This document shows, one piece after another, positions 43,098-54,800 of a stretch of DNA of 64,000 nucleotides. The stretch covers positions 992,001 through 1,056,000 of the forward strand of contig JAEZSO010000002.1 in the NCBI GenBank assembly GCA_023421795.1, written 5' to 3'. A program made the translations under genes and the position numbers. The notes under the pieces were generated by a model that was not told the origin of the DNA, did not search any database, and was given only the letters and a program-made list of their open reading frames with translations. Position 1 is the stretch's first letter; every line of letters starts with the position of its first letter. This DNA comes from Cyanobacteria bacterium OH_PDB_230. Its GTDB lineage: Bacteria; Cyanobacteriota; Vampirovibrionia; Gastranaerophilales; Gastranaerophilaceae.

Positions 43098-44204
43098 TTA
43101 ATTACCTATAGCGTTAATAACTGGGCTTAGAATATTCGTCCAAGTGTTAATACTTCTGGGGTTACTTAAGTTTGAATATGTATAATCTATTCCGTCATAT
43201 ATTTTGTGAAATCCATTTCGGTCTAAAGGAGCCGGTTGTTGATTATATGTTGATTGAGATTGAGCATACGTTGAAGATGCGTTGTTATTTTGCCAATAAC
43301 CTTGTCTTAGCCTGTATTTTTCAAGTCTGCTTTTAGTTTTATCATCTAAAACGCAAGTTCCGTATTCATTTAAAATTCTATTTAGCTCGTTTTCTTGAGA
43401 GCGGCTGAGGCTTCCATATGATTGACCGCCTGCTGATTGCGTATAGCCATCACATAAAGAGTAACTAATTCTCTTTAATATTCCATAATCTTTATTAGCA
43501 TCCTCTAAATCTTTATTTATTACAGGTCTTCCTTGCTCTTTTGCTTTTTTAACTTTTGCTTCTACAAACGCATAGCTGTTACTGAATGCATAATTGGCAC
43601 TTTTTCTATATTTATCTATATCTACTACTTCAAATGAATGCAACTGACTATCTGTTAACATAGAAGGATTTATTCCCTGAGGAAACCAATATTTGCTATT
43701 ATACTGACTTCTATTAGATGTTTGACTTTGTATGTTCTTATTAAAATGATTCACTGTTTCTTGAGAAAAATATTTTTTTAAAACCAATTCATCTTCATTT
43801 TTTTTATAATATTTAACGATTGTTGCATATCCTAATGCTTCAGGCATTGAGTATTCATATAGAGGAGGAAGCCCAAGAGCAACAGGATTAATATTCATAT
43901 CATGAACGTATTTATCTATTGATTTTCTAAAGTCATATCCGGCGATTCCCCATATTTTAATATAGTGATTTATATATGTTTCTAGCATATCTCTTGATGT
44001 GATATTTTCTTTTACTGGTGTTGCAGGAAGTCCATATTCATCAAGAAGATCAGCTAATTTTTCGAGTGCTTGTTTTGTATAAGGAGCTGCAGGTTTTGAG
44101 TTTTGTACATTAGCTGCAAAAACGTAATTGCACATAGATAACCCAAAAAGTAAGATTATAATAAGTGATTTATACATTAAATTTTTCATAGATGCCACTT
44201 TCAT
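43098..44204 (-). CDS. Secreted hypothetical protein, 368 aa
   Basis: Signal peptide (MYKSLIIILLFGLSMCNYVFA) with AANV after it. The mature part is helical with many aromatic residues (ETYINHYIKIWGIAGYDFRK) and a Gln/Ser/Tyr-rich C-terminal third. A late STYAQSQSTYNQQPAPLDRN region resembles a flexible linker before a tail that may be exposed. Two ATG codons (44204 and 44189) are possible; neither has a strong ribosome site. First gene of the pair with the 197-aa protein, divergent from the XRE gene. Function unknown. Confidence 0.7.
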   Translation of the reverse strand: MKVASMKNLMYKSLIIILLFGLSMCNYVFAANVQNSKPAAPYTKQALEKLADLLDEYGLPATPVKENITSRDMLETYINHYIKIWGIAGYDFRKSIDKYVHDMNINPVALGLPPLYEYSMPEALGYATIVKYYKKNEDELVLKKYFSQETVNHFNKNIQSQTSNRSQYNSKYWFPQGINPSMLTDSQLHSFEVVDIDKYRKSANYAFSNSYAFVEAKVKKAKEQGRPVINKDLEDANKDYGILKRISYSLCDGYTQSAGGQSYGSLSRSQENELNRILNEYGTCVLDDKTKSRLEKYRLRQGYWQNNNASSTYAQSQSTYNQQPAPLDRNGFHKIYDGIDYTYSNLSNPRSINTWTNILSPVINAIGN

Positions 44205-44334
44205 ATTCTTGTAATCAAAGTAAAGTTATTATTTAAATACTGTGTATTTATAATGCTGTGAGTATATCATAAAACGCTATTTTTGTAATATCTTTCTTAC
44301 TGAATTGTTTCCATTTGTGTATGAAAATGCAGAA

Positions 44335-44553
44335 ATGACTGAAAGTATTGCAAAAAGACTCAAAAAACTTGGCTTAAAGATTAAACATCTAAGAATCGAT
44401 CATGATTTAAGCCAGGAGAAACTCGCAGAAAAGGTAGATATGTCCAGAGAGCATATTTCTTGCCTTGAGTGCGGTAAGTATTCCATTCATGTTAGTAATC
44501 TTTATAAAATAGCTGATTTTTTTGGTGTTGATATAAAAGAATTTTTTGACTAA
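44335..44553 (+). CDS. XRE-family HTH regulator, 72 aa
   Basis: A single Cro/C1-type helix-turn-helix: LGLKIKHLRIDHDLSQEKLA, then DMSREHISCLECGKYSIHVS and a final helix. I take the ATG at 44335 (MTESIAK); TTG at 44305 and GTG at 44317 are alternatives, none with a clear Shine-Dalgarno, so it may be translated from a near-leaderless message. Located at a divergent junction with the 43098 gene, so it may control that secreted pair. Its stop codon overlaps the stop codon of a converging 123-aa gene by 4 bases. Confidence 0.8.
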   Translation: MTESIAKRLKKLGLKIKHLRIDHDLSQEKLAEKVDMSREHISCLECGKYSIHVSNLYKIADFFGVDIKEFFD

Positions 44554-44921
44554 AAATCAACTTGACCTACAATAAATTCATAATCTCTTTCGCAAATTTT
44601 CTGCAGCCAATTTATAGGCATAAGGTAGTTTTTATTACATTTTTGTAATAAAAATATTACAATATCAGCATCATATGCACTGGCAAATACAATTAATTCA
44701 CCTAAGCTTTCTGGAAAATCTTGCCTTGAGGCGAATAACAAAATCTTCCTCTCTGTGATCTCTTCAAATCCTGTTATGCAAAATGGTCTTATTTTTAAGC
44801 CTTTTTGAAACTTTATGCCGGTTTCTTGCTCAATATAATGAATATTTTTAACCAAACATTCATACAATTCTTCAACTCCAGTAAACTTTTGCTCAATTTT
44901 AAATGTCTTAACTTCAGTCAT
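44550..44921 (-). CDS. Hypothetical protein, 123 aa, possibly nuclease-fold
   Basis: Start at 44921 (MTEVKTFK) has a GAAGGAG site at proper spacing; the 44954 reading is rejected. The protein has an EELYECLVKNIHYIEQETGI helix, GLKIRPFCITGFEEITERKI and a hydrophobic strand SAYDADIVIFLLQ. The order resembles PD-(D/E)xK restriction-like folds but catalytic residues are not all clear. It converges with the XRE gene; the two may be a toxin-antitoxin-like or defence pair, by inference only. Confidence 0.6.
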   Translation of the reverse strand: MTEVKTFKIEQKFTGVEELYECLVKNIHYIEQETGIKFQKGLKIRPFCITGFEEITERKILLFASRQDFPESLGELIVFASAYDADIVIFLLQKCNKNYLMPINWLQKICERDYEFIVGQVDF

Positions 44922-45346
44922 ATCAGTCTCCTTCTTGTTTATGCACAAGAACAATAACTCAAAAGAGCTGTAAACAGACTTCTAATCAAGAAAAAAGAAA
45001 CATTCAGACACAACTTAAATATTGATTTTGTAAAATAATATTCATTTATTAATTGTCTTGATAGCCGAGGTGGGTAATAGACGAGTGGTTGGTTCAAAAA
45101 ATATAATAAATTCTGAGAAGGTTGTAATGTGATTGAGGCTTGGATTGTACAAAATTTGTGATAAACCCCAAAAAGAGGCAAGTTGAAAAATATACTTGTC
45201 TTTTTTGCATAAATAAATTCTCAAAATCAGCAATTTGACGTACAAGCAAAAACGAAAAATTTGCTAAAATGGATAAGATTTGAATAGAAATAAGAATTAA
45301 AATTGGTTTAAAGGGTACCTATATTCATAGAAAGAGTGGTGTAAAA
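44922..45346. other. Non-coding gap of about 425 bases
   Basis: Holds the promoter region of the 123-aa gene on the reverse strand and, on the plus strand, TTTGACG and TAAAATGG motifs before the 175-aa gene. Reverse-strand reading frames of 67-80 residues here look like chance. I see no RNA gene. Confidence 0.5.
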
Positions 45347-45874
45347 GTGAATAATCAAGAGATAATTGAGTCAAGTGAAAAAAAATATTCAAATTTTCTT
45401 CCATTACATAAACTAATTTTATTATTGATTATTGGAGGAAGTTTTTATCAGTTTTATTGGGTATATAGTAGTCTAAAGATTATAAAACAGTATTATAATA
45501 ACGATATAAACGTTCCATTAAGACTTTTATCTCTTTTTATTCCTATATTAAATTTAATCATATTATATATATTATTTTCAGATCTAAGCAGGCTATGTAA
45601 AAGTAAACTTAAATTAAATAAATCATATAATGCATTAACTGTCTTTTTGCTATTACTTTTATTTACATCGTTACTTTATTTACCAAAACCATATAGTATT
45701 ATTGGTTTTTTGACATCTAGCTTGCCCTTTATTTTTGTACAAATAAAGTTAAATAAAGTTTGGAAAAAAGTTGAAATTTACAAAAAAATCAATCAATATT
45801 TTACGCCAATTGAAATGTTTTGTGTTGTTGTAGGCATATTTATTTGGCTTTTATTATTTAAATATTACTTATAA
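45347..45874 (+). CDS. Four-helix membrane protein, 175 aa (DUF4234-like)
   Basis: GTG start at 45347 (MNNQEIIESSEKK). Four to five hydrophobic segments: LHKLILLLIIGGSFYQFYWV, LLSLFIPILNLIILYILF, LTVFLLLLLFTSLLYL and a last one ending LLLFKYYL, with a charged loop KLNKVWKKVEIYKKIN. The FYQFYWVYSSLK pattern resembles DUF4234 family proteins. It is 21 bases before the RTX gene, probably one transcript, and could assist its export or membrane anchoring; that is inference. No transport ATPase is near. Confidence 0.65.
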   Translation: MNNQEIIESSEKKYSNFLPLHKLILLLIIGGSFYQFYWVYSSLKIIKQYYNNDINVPLRLLSLFIPILNLIILYILFSDLSRLCKSKLKLNKSYNALTVFLLLLLFTSLLYLPKPYSIIGFLTSSLPFIFVQIKLNKVWKKVEIYKKINQYFTPIEMFCVVVGIFIWLLLFKYYL

Positions 45875-45895
45875 TTATAAATAGGAGAAAAGCAA

Positions 45896-48800
45896 ATGGC
45901 GAATAATGAAATACTCGTGGGATTAGCTGGTATTTTTCAAGACATAAAGGCAAGAGAAAAGACAAAAATTGAAAATGGAACTAATGTTTCTACAGCAAGA
46001 GAAGAGGCAGTAGGAGAGTCATTGCTGAATGCAGGCATTCAATACTCACTAGAAGCTGGACTAATTACTATTTGTGGATCAATTGTTGAACTTCCTCTTT
46101 TACTATTATCTTGCCTACAAATACTTATTAATCAATATAATCAAGGTGAAGATGTTAACTTTACTCAAGTTGATGGTAAGACATACGCTTTATTTGAAGG
46201 AACAGCTTTGCAAGATACTTTAACAGGAATTGATGCTGATAGTTGCCTTATGGGATTTGAGGGTAATGATTCCTTATACGGAGGAATGGGCAATGATCTT
46301 TTAAATGGTGGTATAGGAAAAGATTCTATTTACGGACTTGCTGGTGATGATGAGATTTATGGTGGGAGTGAAGATGATTCTATTCAAGGAGGATCAGGTA
46401 AAGATACTATATATGGTGGTTCGGGAAATGATAAAATTGAAGGATATGGGTTACTTGATGGTGGTACTGGTGAAGAAGAATTGGGAAATTTAATTTATGG
46501 AGAGGCTGGTAATGATACTATATATGGTGGAAATGCGAATGATCAGATATTAGGTGGAAACGATGATGATTCCATATATGGTGGACTCGGAGATGATAAA
46601 ATATATGGCGAAAACGATAACGATATAATTTATGGCGAAAGTGGAAATGATTTAATAGAAGGTAATGAAGGACTAGATAATATACATGGTGGCAATGGCA
46701 ATGATACTCTAGCTGGCGGTTCAGGAAATGACATAATAAACGGTGAAAATAATGATGATGTAATATTTGGAGATGATAACACTTATCCACAACATTCCTT
46801 TACAGATTCTGATTTGATAAATCTTGAAACTGAAAATGACGGGGACGACAAGCTATACGGTGATGAAGGTAATGATTTAATCATCGGTGGTGGAGGCAAC
46901 GATACTATATATGGCGGTAGTGATTATGATACTATCTACGGCGGTTCGGGTGGGGATGATATTAAAGGCGGAAGCGGAAAGGACCTAATTTATGGCGACT
47001 TTAAATCTGAACCTATACTTACAAATTGTGACGATACCATTTATGGAGATGACGGAAATGATACCATAATAGGTGGCGGAGGAAATGATCTAATAAATGG
47101 CGGAGACGGTGACGACAAGTTATATGGCGATTTTGAAAGTGTAAATCTCGATAATACAAGTAGTGATAAAATATATGGTGGAAAAGGGAATGATACTATA
47201 TATGGTGGTGGAGGAATGGACCTTCTCGAGGGTGGAGAAGGGAATGACTATATAAGAGGCGGAAATGAAGATGATTCAGTCTTCGGCGATGATGGTAACG
47301 ACGAAATATTCGGTGATGATGGGAATGACACTATTTATGGTGGTCTAGGCAGTGATGTAATTGATGGTGGAAACGATAATGATGTTATATTCGGAGATGC
47401 CGGGAATGATATTCTGCTAGGGGGTAGTGGCAATAATCATCTTTATGGAGGCGACGGCGATGATAAAATATACGGTGGTTCAGATAATGACTATATCGAA
47501 GGCGGCAAAAACAATGATTCATTAGTAGGTGGCGCAGGTTTTGACACCTATAGTTATAATTCAGGAGATGGAAGAGATACGATTATTGACAGTGATCAAA
47601 GTGGTGAAATCCTAGTTAATGGAAATAGGGTTTATGGTTCAGATAAAAAACCTATTTTTAAAGGATTTTGGAGAGATCAGCAAGGGAATACATATAGCTG
47701 GGGTGGTGGATCAAATGACTCTTTAATAATTAATGGAAAAATAACAGTGAATGGTTTTAATAATGGCGATTTGGGTATTCATTTAAGTGATGATGACCCA
47801 TTTTTTCCAGATACTAAGCTTCCCATCATAGGTATTTTGATGGCAAAAATAGCCCAACCTCGACTTATTGATCCTCTAATCTTTGACTTAAATCGAAATG
47901 GTGAGATATCAGTAACTAGTGTAGAAGAGGGTACTTATTTTGATCTTGACAATAATGGCTTCGCCCAAGCTACGGCTTGGGTTGGATACGGTGATGGGAT
48001 ACTTGCATTAGACAGAAATGAAAATGGTGTCATAGACAATGGTTTAGAACTTTTTGGGGATAATACTCTTTTATCAAATGGAGAATATGCGCCCAGTGGT
48101 TTTAGTGCACTAGCAGATTTTGATGATAACGCCGATGGAAAAATAGATGAAAATGATAGTGTGTTTACTTCATTGCGTTTTTTAAAAAATGATGGCTCTT
48201 TAACAAGTCTTGCATTTGAAGAAATCAAATCTATCAGTTTAACAGGCTCACCTAAAACTGTACTAGACTCAAATGGAAATATTCAAATAAGTTCAGGCAC
48301 TTATATTAAAGATGATGGTTCAGAGGGCATAGTAGGAGAGTTTCTTCTATCTCAAAGACCTTATTCAAGCTTACCCTCAGAGTGGATTCCTGTTTCTAAT
48401 GAGATATATAATTTGCCAGATGCATATATTAGTGGAAATGTTCATACATTACAACAAACTATGGGGAATAATTCTAATGGGGCCTTAAGATATTTATTAG
48501 AAAGCTTTATCTCTGCAGACACTTCATCTGAAAGATGGGCTCTAATTCCTGACATTTTATATCATTGGGCAGGAACACAAGGTTTCGTCCCGAATCCAGA
48601 CTATAAATATATAACTAAAGAACTTGTAACATTAGAGCAATTTACTGCACAAGTGCAATTTATCTTCCCTGAAACAGTTTACAATCCTCAAGAATGGGAA
48701 CCTAAAAGAGCTCTTTTAGATAAAGCTTGGTCTGATCTTTGTAATGTCTTATATGTACAATTGTCTGTTCAAACACATCTTGCCTCATTAATCAATACAA

Positions 48801-51800
48801 TAGATTACAGTAAAGATCCTTTAACAGGTAAAATTACTTACGATTTTAATAGGCTTTATGCAACTATAGTCGATAAAATTATTGAAGGTGTTAGTCCAGA
48901 GCTGATTTTAACTGATGTTGGGCTTGCGCTTAAGGTATTTTGTTTAAATGACACAAATGAATATGCGGAATTATATTTAAAAATAAATGAATTAAACCCA
49001 GGATATGCTGAATTTTTTGGAAAAGCCGGAAATTATTTTGCAGAAATAGGCTCTTCTGGAGACGACCTCATTTATGGTGATTTTGGAGGTAACGTAAACT
49101 TGAAAGTCACCATGGCTAATTATATAAATGGAGGCGGGGGGAATGACACTGTTTACGGCAATTTCTATGCAGACATAATAGATGGAGGAGCGGGAAATGA
49201 TTATATCGAAGCGGATGGTGGGGACAATATAGTCTTTGGTGGAGATGGTAATGATGTAATAAATAGCCATAGCTGGCATGATTCTCCGGGTAACGATACT
49301 ATATATGGTGGTAACGGCAATGATGTCATTTATGGACGAGACGGAAATAATTTATTAATTGGCGGTAAAGGAAATGATACTTTCTTATCCAGTAGGGAAG
49401 ATAGAAACTGGTATTTTATTGGCAATGATACATATATTTTTAACCCAGATGATGGAAATGATCTAATATCAGACGTAGGAGGAAATGACAAAGTAGTTTT
49501 AAAAGGAATTAAAAGTGACGAAATAACTGCTGTCGGGGATAGAAATGGAGATGTTGTTATTCGTTTCAATGATTATCCTGATAACAGTATTCTTATTAAA
49601 AAACAGGATATTCTGAATTATAAAATTGAAACCTTTGTCTTTGATGATATAACAATAACTAATGAGCAATTTATTGATAGATATTTAAAAATCCATGAAG
49701 GTACAGACAATAATGAAGAAGTACATTCAACACCATTTTGTGAGCAAATATTAGGTAAAGGTGGTAACGATTTAATTATGGGTGATCCTGGTTCATACTC
49801 AATTGATGGAGGAGATGGAAATGACACTATATACGCTGGTGATGGCAATATATCAGTCTCTGGAGGAAATGGCAATGATCTAATTCAGGGTACTCTTGGG
49901 AATGATACTTTATATGGTGGTGATGGAGATGATGTAATATATGGTAAAGACGGAGATAATCTTTTAATTGGAGGAATAGGCAACGATTATCTTTATTCTA
50001 ATGCAGGAAACGATACTTATATATTTAATCCAGGTGATGGTCAAGATTTTATTTCTGATATTGGCGGATACGATAAACTAGTATTTCAAGGAATTAATAG
50101 TACTGATATTAATATTGTTTCAGATAAGAATGCCCAAGTTTGTATTACATTAAATAATGACCCAAATAGTAAAATATATCTTTCAAGACAAGATATCGAA
50201 GTAAATAGAATTGAAGAGTTTATTTTTGATAATGTAACGCTTTCTTTTAATGAACTGGCAGAGTTATTTTTGCAAACTATAGAGGGTACTGACAACAGCG
50301 ATGAAATATATTCGACTCCATTTAGCAAGCAAGTGCTGGGTAAAGCTGGCAATGACACGATTTTTGGCGATACGTGGAACGACAACATAAATGGTGGAGA
50401 TGGTAACGACACTATATATGGTCGCGATGGAAATGATTTAATATATGGTGAAGCTGGTAATGACTCGATTATTGGAGGTTATCACAATGACACAATATAC
50501 GGCGGTAATGGTGAAGATACAATCCAAGGAAGAGAAGGAAATAATCTTCTAATAGGTGGCGAAGGTAATGATAACTTCGTGTCAGCTTGTTTTGGAAATG
50601 ATACATATATTTTCAACTTAGGTGATGGGCAAGATACTATAGATGACGATGGTGGTATTGACACATTGCAATTTGGTGAAGGCATAACTGATGAAAATAT
50701 TGAATTAGTTAAGACAGATACTGATTTAATTATCAAAATCAAAGGAACTGATGATCAAGTTACAATCAAAAACTGGAAGATCAACGATTCTAGAAATATA
50801 GAAAACATTGTATTCTCTAATGGCTACAAATATGCAGAAGAAATTAAAGGCACAGATAACAATGACCTATTAGTTGGTGACTCATTGCGAAACATTATAG
50901 ATGGAAAAGCCGGTGCTGATACTATGATAGGTGGTCTTAATAATGATACTTACATAGTTGATACTTCGGGTGATGTTGTCGTTGAAAACGAAAATGAAGG
51001 GATTGATACTGTAATTTCTACTGCAAATTATCAGCTTTCAGATAATGTTGAAAGGCTTATCCTTGATGGTGACTCTGCTATAAATGGATCTGGAAATAAT
51101 TCAGACAATACTATTCTTGGCAACTCTGCAGATAATATCATAGAAGGTAAAGGTGGAGATGACAATATTGTAGATGATCAAGGAGGAAATGACACATATA
51201 TTTATAACCTTGGTGATGGAAATGACTACGTTGTAGATGCTTCAGGAACAGACACCATTAAATTCGGTGAAGGTATTTCTCTTGAAAATTTAAGGTTTGA
51301 AAAACAGCCTAACAACCTCTTTGTATATTTTAACAACACTGATGGCAGTATTAATATAGAGAATTATTTCTCTAATGAAAATAACAAAATAGAAAGATTC
51401 GAATTTGTAGATGGCACAGTTATTATAGATATTACAGGTCATATTGAAGCAATATCATCTGAAGATAATTTAATTCTTCCAGATGGAATTCCTAATGGTT
51501 CATTGTGGGGAAATTCCGACCTTTCTATTACCGGAAATAACCAAAACAATGTTCTTTCCGGAAATGCAGGAAATAATACGTTATATGGTGGTTTAGGAGA
51601 TGACAATCTCCGTGATGAACAAGGTGGGGATGATACCTATATTTACAATCCTGGTGATGGATACGATTATATAGTTGATACAGCAGGTACAGACACAATT
51701 AGATTCGGTGAAGGTATTACTTTAGATAATATCAGATTTAACCAAGAACCAAATAATTTAAACATCTGGTTCGATGGCGTTGATAATTCTGGTTTATCAA

Positions 51801-54800
51801 TTGAAAATTTCTTCTCAAATCCAGATAATAAAATAGAAAGATTTGAATTTGCTGATGGAACCGTAGTAACTGATATTTCTTCACTTATCTCAGGAATATC
51901 TTCTGAGAGTGACATTGTTTTACCAGATGGAGTCAAAGAAGCCCGCCTGTGGGATGGTCAAGATGCTTCAATTACCGGTAATAATATGGATAATTACCTA
52001 GAAGGAAACTCAGGTAATAACACATATATTGGTGGATTAGGAGACGATAATTTTAGAGACGATCGTGGCGGTAATGATACCTATGTCTACAATCTAGGTG
52101 ACGGAAATGATAATATTTATGATGCATCAGGAGCAGATACGATTAAATTCGGTGAAGGTATATCTCTTAATAATTTAAGATTAAACCAAGATCCTGACAA
52201 TTTATTTATATGGTTTGTTGGTCAAGATGGCAGTATTTGTATACAAAACTACTTCTCTGACAACAATAACCAAATAGAAAAAATTGAGTTTTCAGATGGT
52301 TCTTCTATTACTAACCTGCAAGATTTTGTGAATGATTTCTTTGGCTGGGATCAAAATGACTATATCGTAGGAAACAATAACGATAATTATATGGATTCAG
52401 GTAATGGAGATGATACTTTAGTTGGTGGTCTTGGAAATGATAATTTAAATGGTGGTTTTGGAAATGACACTTACATTTTCAACCAAGGTGATGGCCAAGA
52501 TAGAATTAATGATATCAGTGGCTATGACGCTATTCAGTTTGGAGAAGGAATTACTCAAGGCAACCTTATTTTTAATAGATGGGGTAACGATTTAGGTATA
52601 CAGATCAAAGATTCTCAAGACCAGATTGTAGTTCAGGATTGGTTCTTAAATCCTGATAACAAAATAGAAGAAGTAAATTTCTATAACGGGGAATCAATTA
52701 ATAACCTTGATGACTATGTAACAAATTTCTTCGGTACAGACCAAGATGATTACATTGAAGGTAATTCTGGCAATAATACATTTATTGGCGGAGCTGGAAA
52801 TGATAATTTTAGAGACGATAGAGGTGGAGATGATACTTATATCTACAATCTTGGAGACGGATATGATTATATAGTTGATATTTCTGGAGCTGACATAATT
52901 AGATTTGGAGAAGGTATAACTTTAGACAATATCAGATTCAATCAAGAACCTAATAATTTAAACATATGGTTTGACGGTATTGAAAATAGTGGAATAGGTA
53001 TCGAAAATTTCTTTACAGATGAAAACAACAAAATAGAAAGATTTGAGTTTTCTGACGGTACTGTTGTAACTGACATTTCTTCACATATTTCAGGTATCTT
53101 TTCTAATAATGACATTGTTATGCCAGAGGGTGTTAGAGAGGCTCATTTGTGGGATGGAAATGACGCTTCTGTTGTTGGTAACAATTTAGACAACTATATT
53201 GAAGGCAACTCTGGTAATAATACCTTTATTGGTGGTCTAGGGAACGATAGTTTCAGAGACGATAGGGGTGGAAATGATACTTATATCTACAACTTAGGTG
53301 ACGGCAATGACTATATATCAGATTTATCTGGTACAGATACAGTTAAATTCGGAGCAGGTATTGATTTAAATAATATACGTTTTGTTCAAACTCCAAATAA
53401 TTTAAATATCTGGTTTGATGGTGTTGAAAATAGCGGAATCTGTGTCGAAAATTTCTTTACTAATCCTGATAACAAAATAGAAAACTTTGAATTTTCTGAT
53501 GGTACAGTTATATCTGATCTTACCCCATATATATCAATAATGGGTTCAGAAGAAGACATTACTCTACCTGATGGAATAAGAGAAGCTCACCTATGGGGCA
53601 ATGGTGATACAACTGCTGTAGGTAATGATCTGGATAACTTCTTCTGGAGTGGTTCAGGTAACAACACTCTAATAGGTGGTCAAGGAAATGACAATTTCTA
53701 TGACGATCAAGGTGGTAACGAAACTTATATCTACAATCTAGGAGACGGTAGAGACTCTATTACCAACGTTGGCGGTACAGATACAATTAAATTTGGTGAA
53801 GGAATCACTGTTAATGACTTTAGGTGTGAACAGCAGCCTAATAACTTGTATATTTACCTAGATGGTAATGAAGAAAACACTATCACTATTGAAAACTATT
53901 TCTCAAATCCGGATAACAAAATTGAAAGATTTGAATTTGCAGATGGTACTGTTATTACAGATATCTCAGGTCATATTGAATCTATAGTCTCAGAAAACGA
54001 TATAGTTATGCCAGATGGAGTTTCTAATTCCTGCTTGTGGGGTAATGCTGATGCTTCTATTTCTGGAAATTATATGGATAATGTCATTTCAGGAAACTCA
54101 GGCAATAATAATCTTTTAGGGGGACAAGGAAATGACAATCTTAGAGACGATCAAGGTGGAAATGATACCTTAGACGGTGGAGCCGGAATAGATACAATGG
54201 TAGGTGGGCTTGGTGATGATCTATATTTCGTTGATAATTCTTCAGATGTTGTAATTGAAAACGAAAATGAAGGTAATGATACAGTTATATCCTTTATTGA
54301 TTACACATTAGGTGATAATGTAGAAAACTTGGCCTTGGCCGGTTTTGAGAATATTAATGCAACCGGAAACGATATGAACAACTGGATTGGAGGAAACACC
54401 TGCAATAACATTATAACTGGTGGTAAAGGTAATGACTTCTTAAATGATCAAGCAGGTGATGATACATACCTGTTTGATTCAGGAGACGGACAAGATATTA
54501 TTAATGATGAATCAGGTAATGACACTATTCAACTAGGCTCAAATGTTGTTAAAACCGATATAGCATTATTTATGGATGGATCTGATTTAATAATTAACTA
54601 CGGTGCAAATGATACAATAACTGTTCAAGGTCAAGCGTTATTAAACAACCAGATAGAAACCATTAAACTTGCTGACAATACATCTTTATCAAATACTGAT
54701 ATAAATTCGCTGATTCAGAATATGGCAGCTTATGCAGCAGCTAACAGCATAGAGTTTACAGGCATAAATGATGTAAAAAACAATCAAGATCTAATGGCAA

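Noticed and set aside
44939..45245. Two reverse-strand frames of 80 and 67 residues
   Set aside because: No ribosome sites, no domain-like composition, mutually overlapping.
46518..51936. Several reverse-strand frames opposite the RTX gene
   Set aside because: Low-complexity mirror readings of the repeat codons.
46200..54500. Short periodic repeats that could suggest a CRISPR array
   Set aside because: They are coding RTX nonapeptide repeats in one open frame; no constant repeat/spacer pattern and no cas genes.
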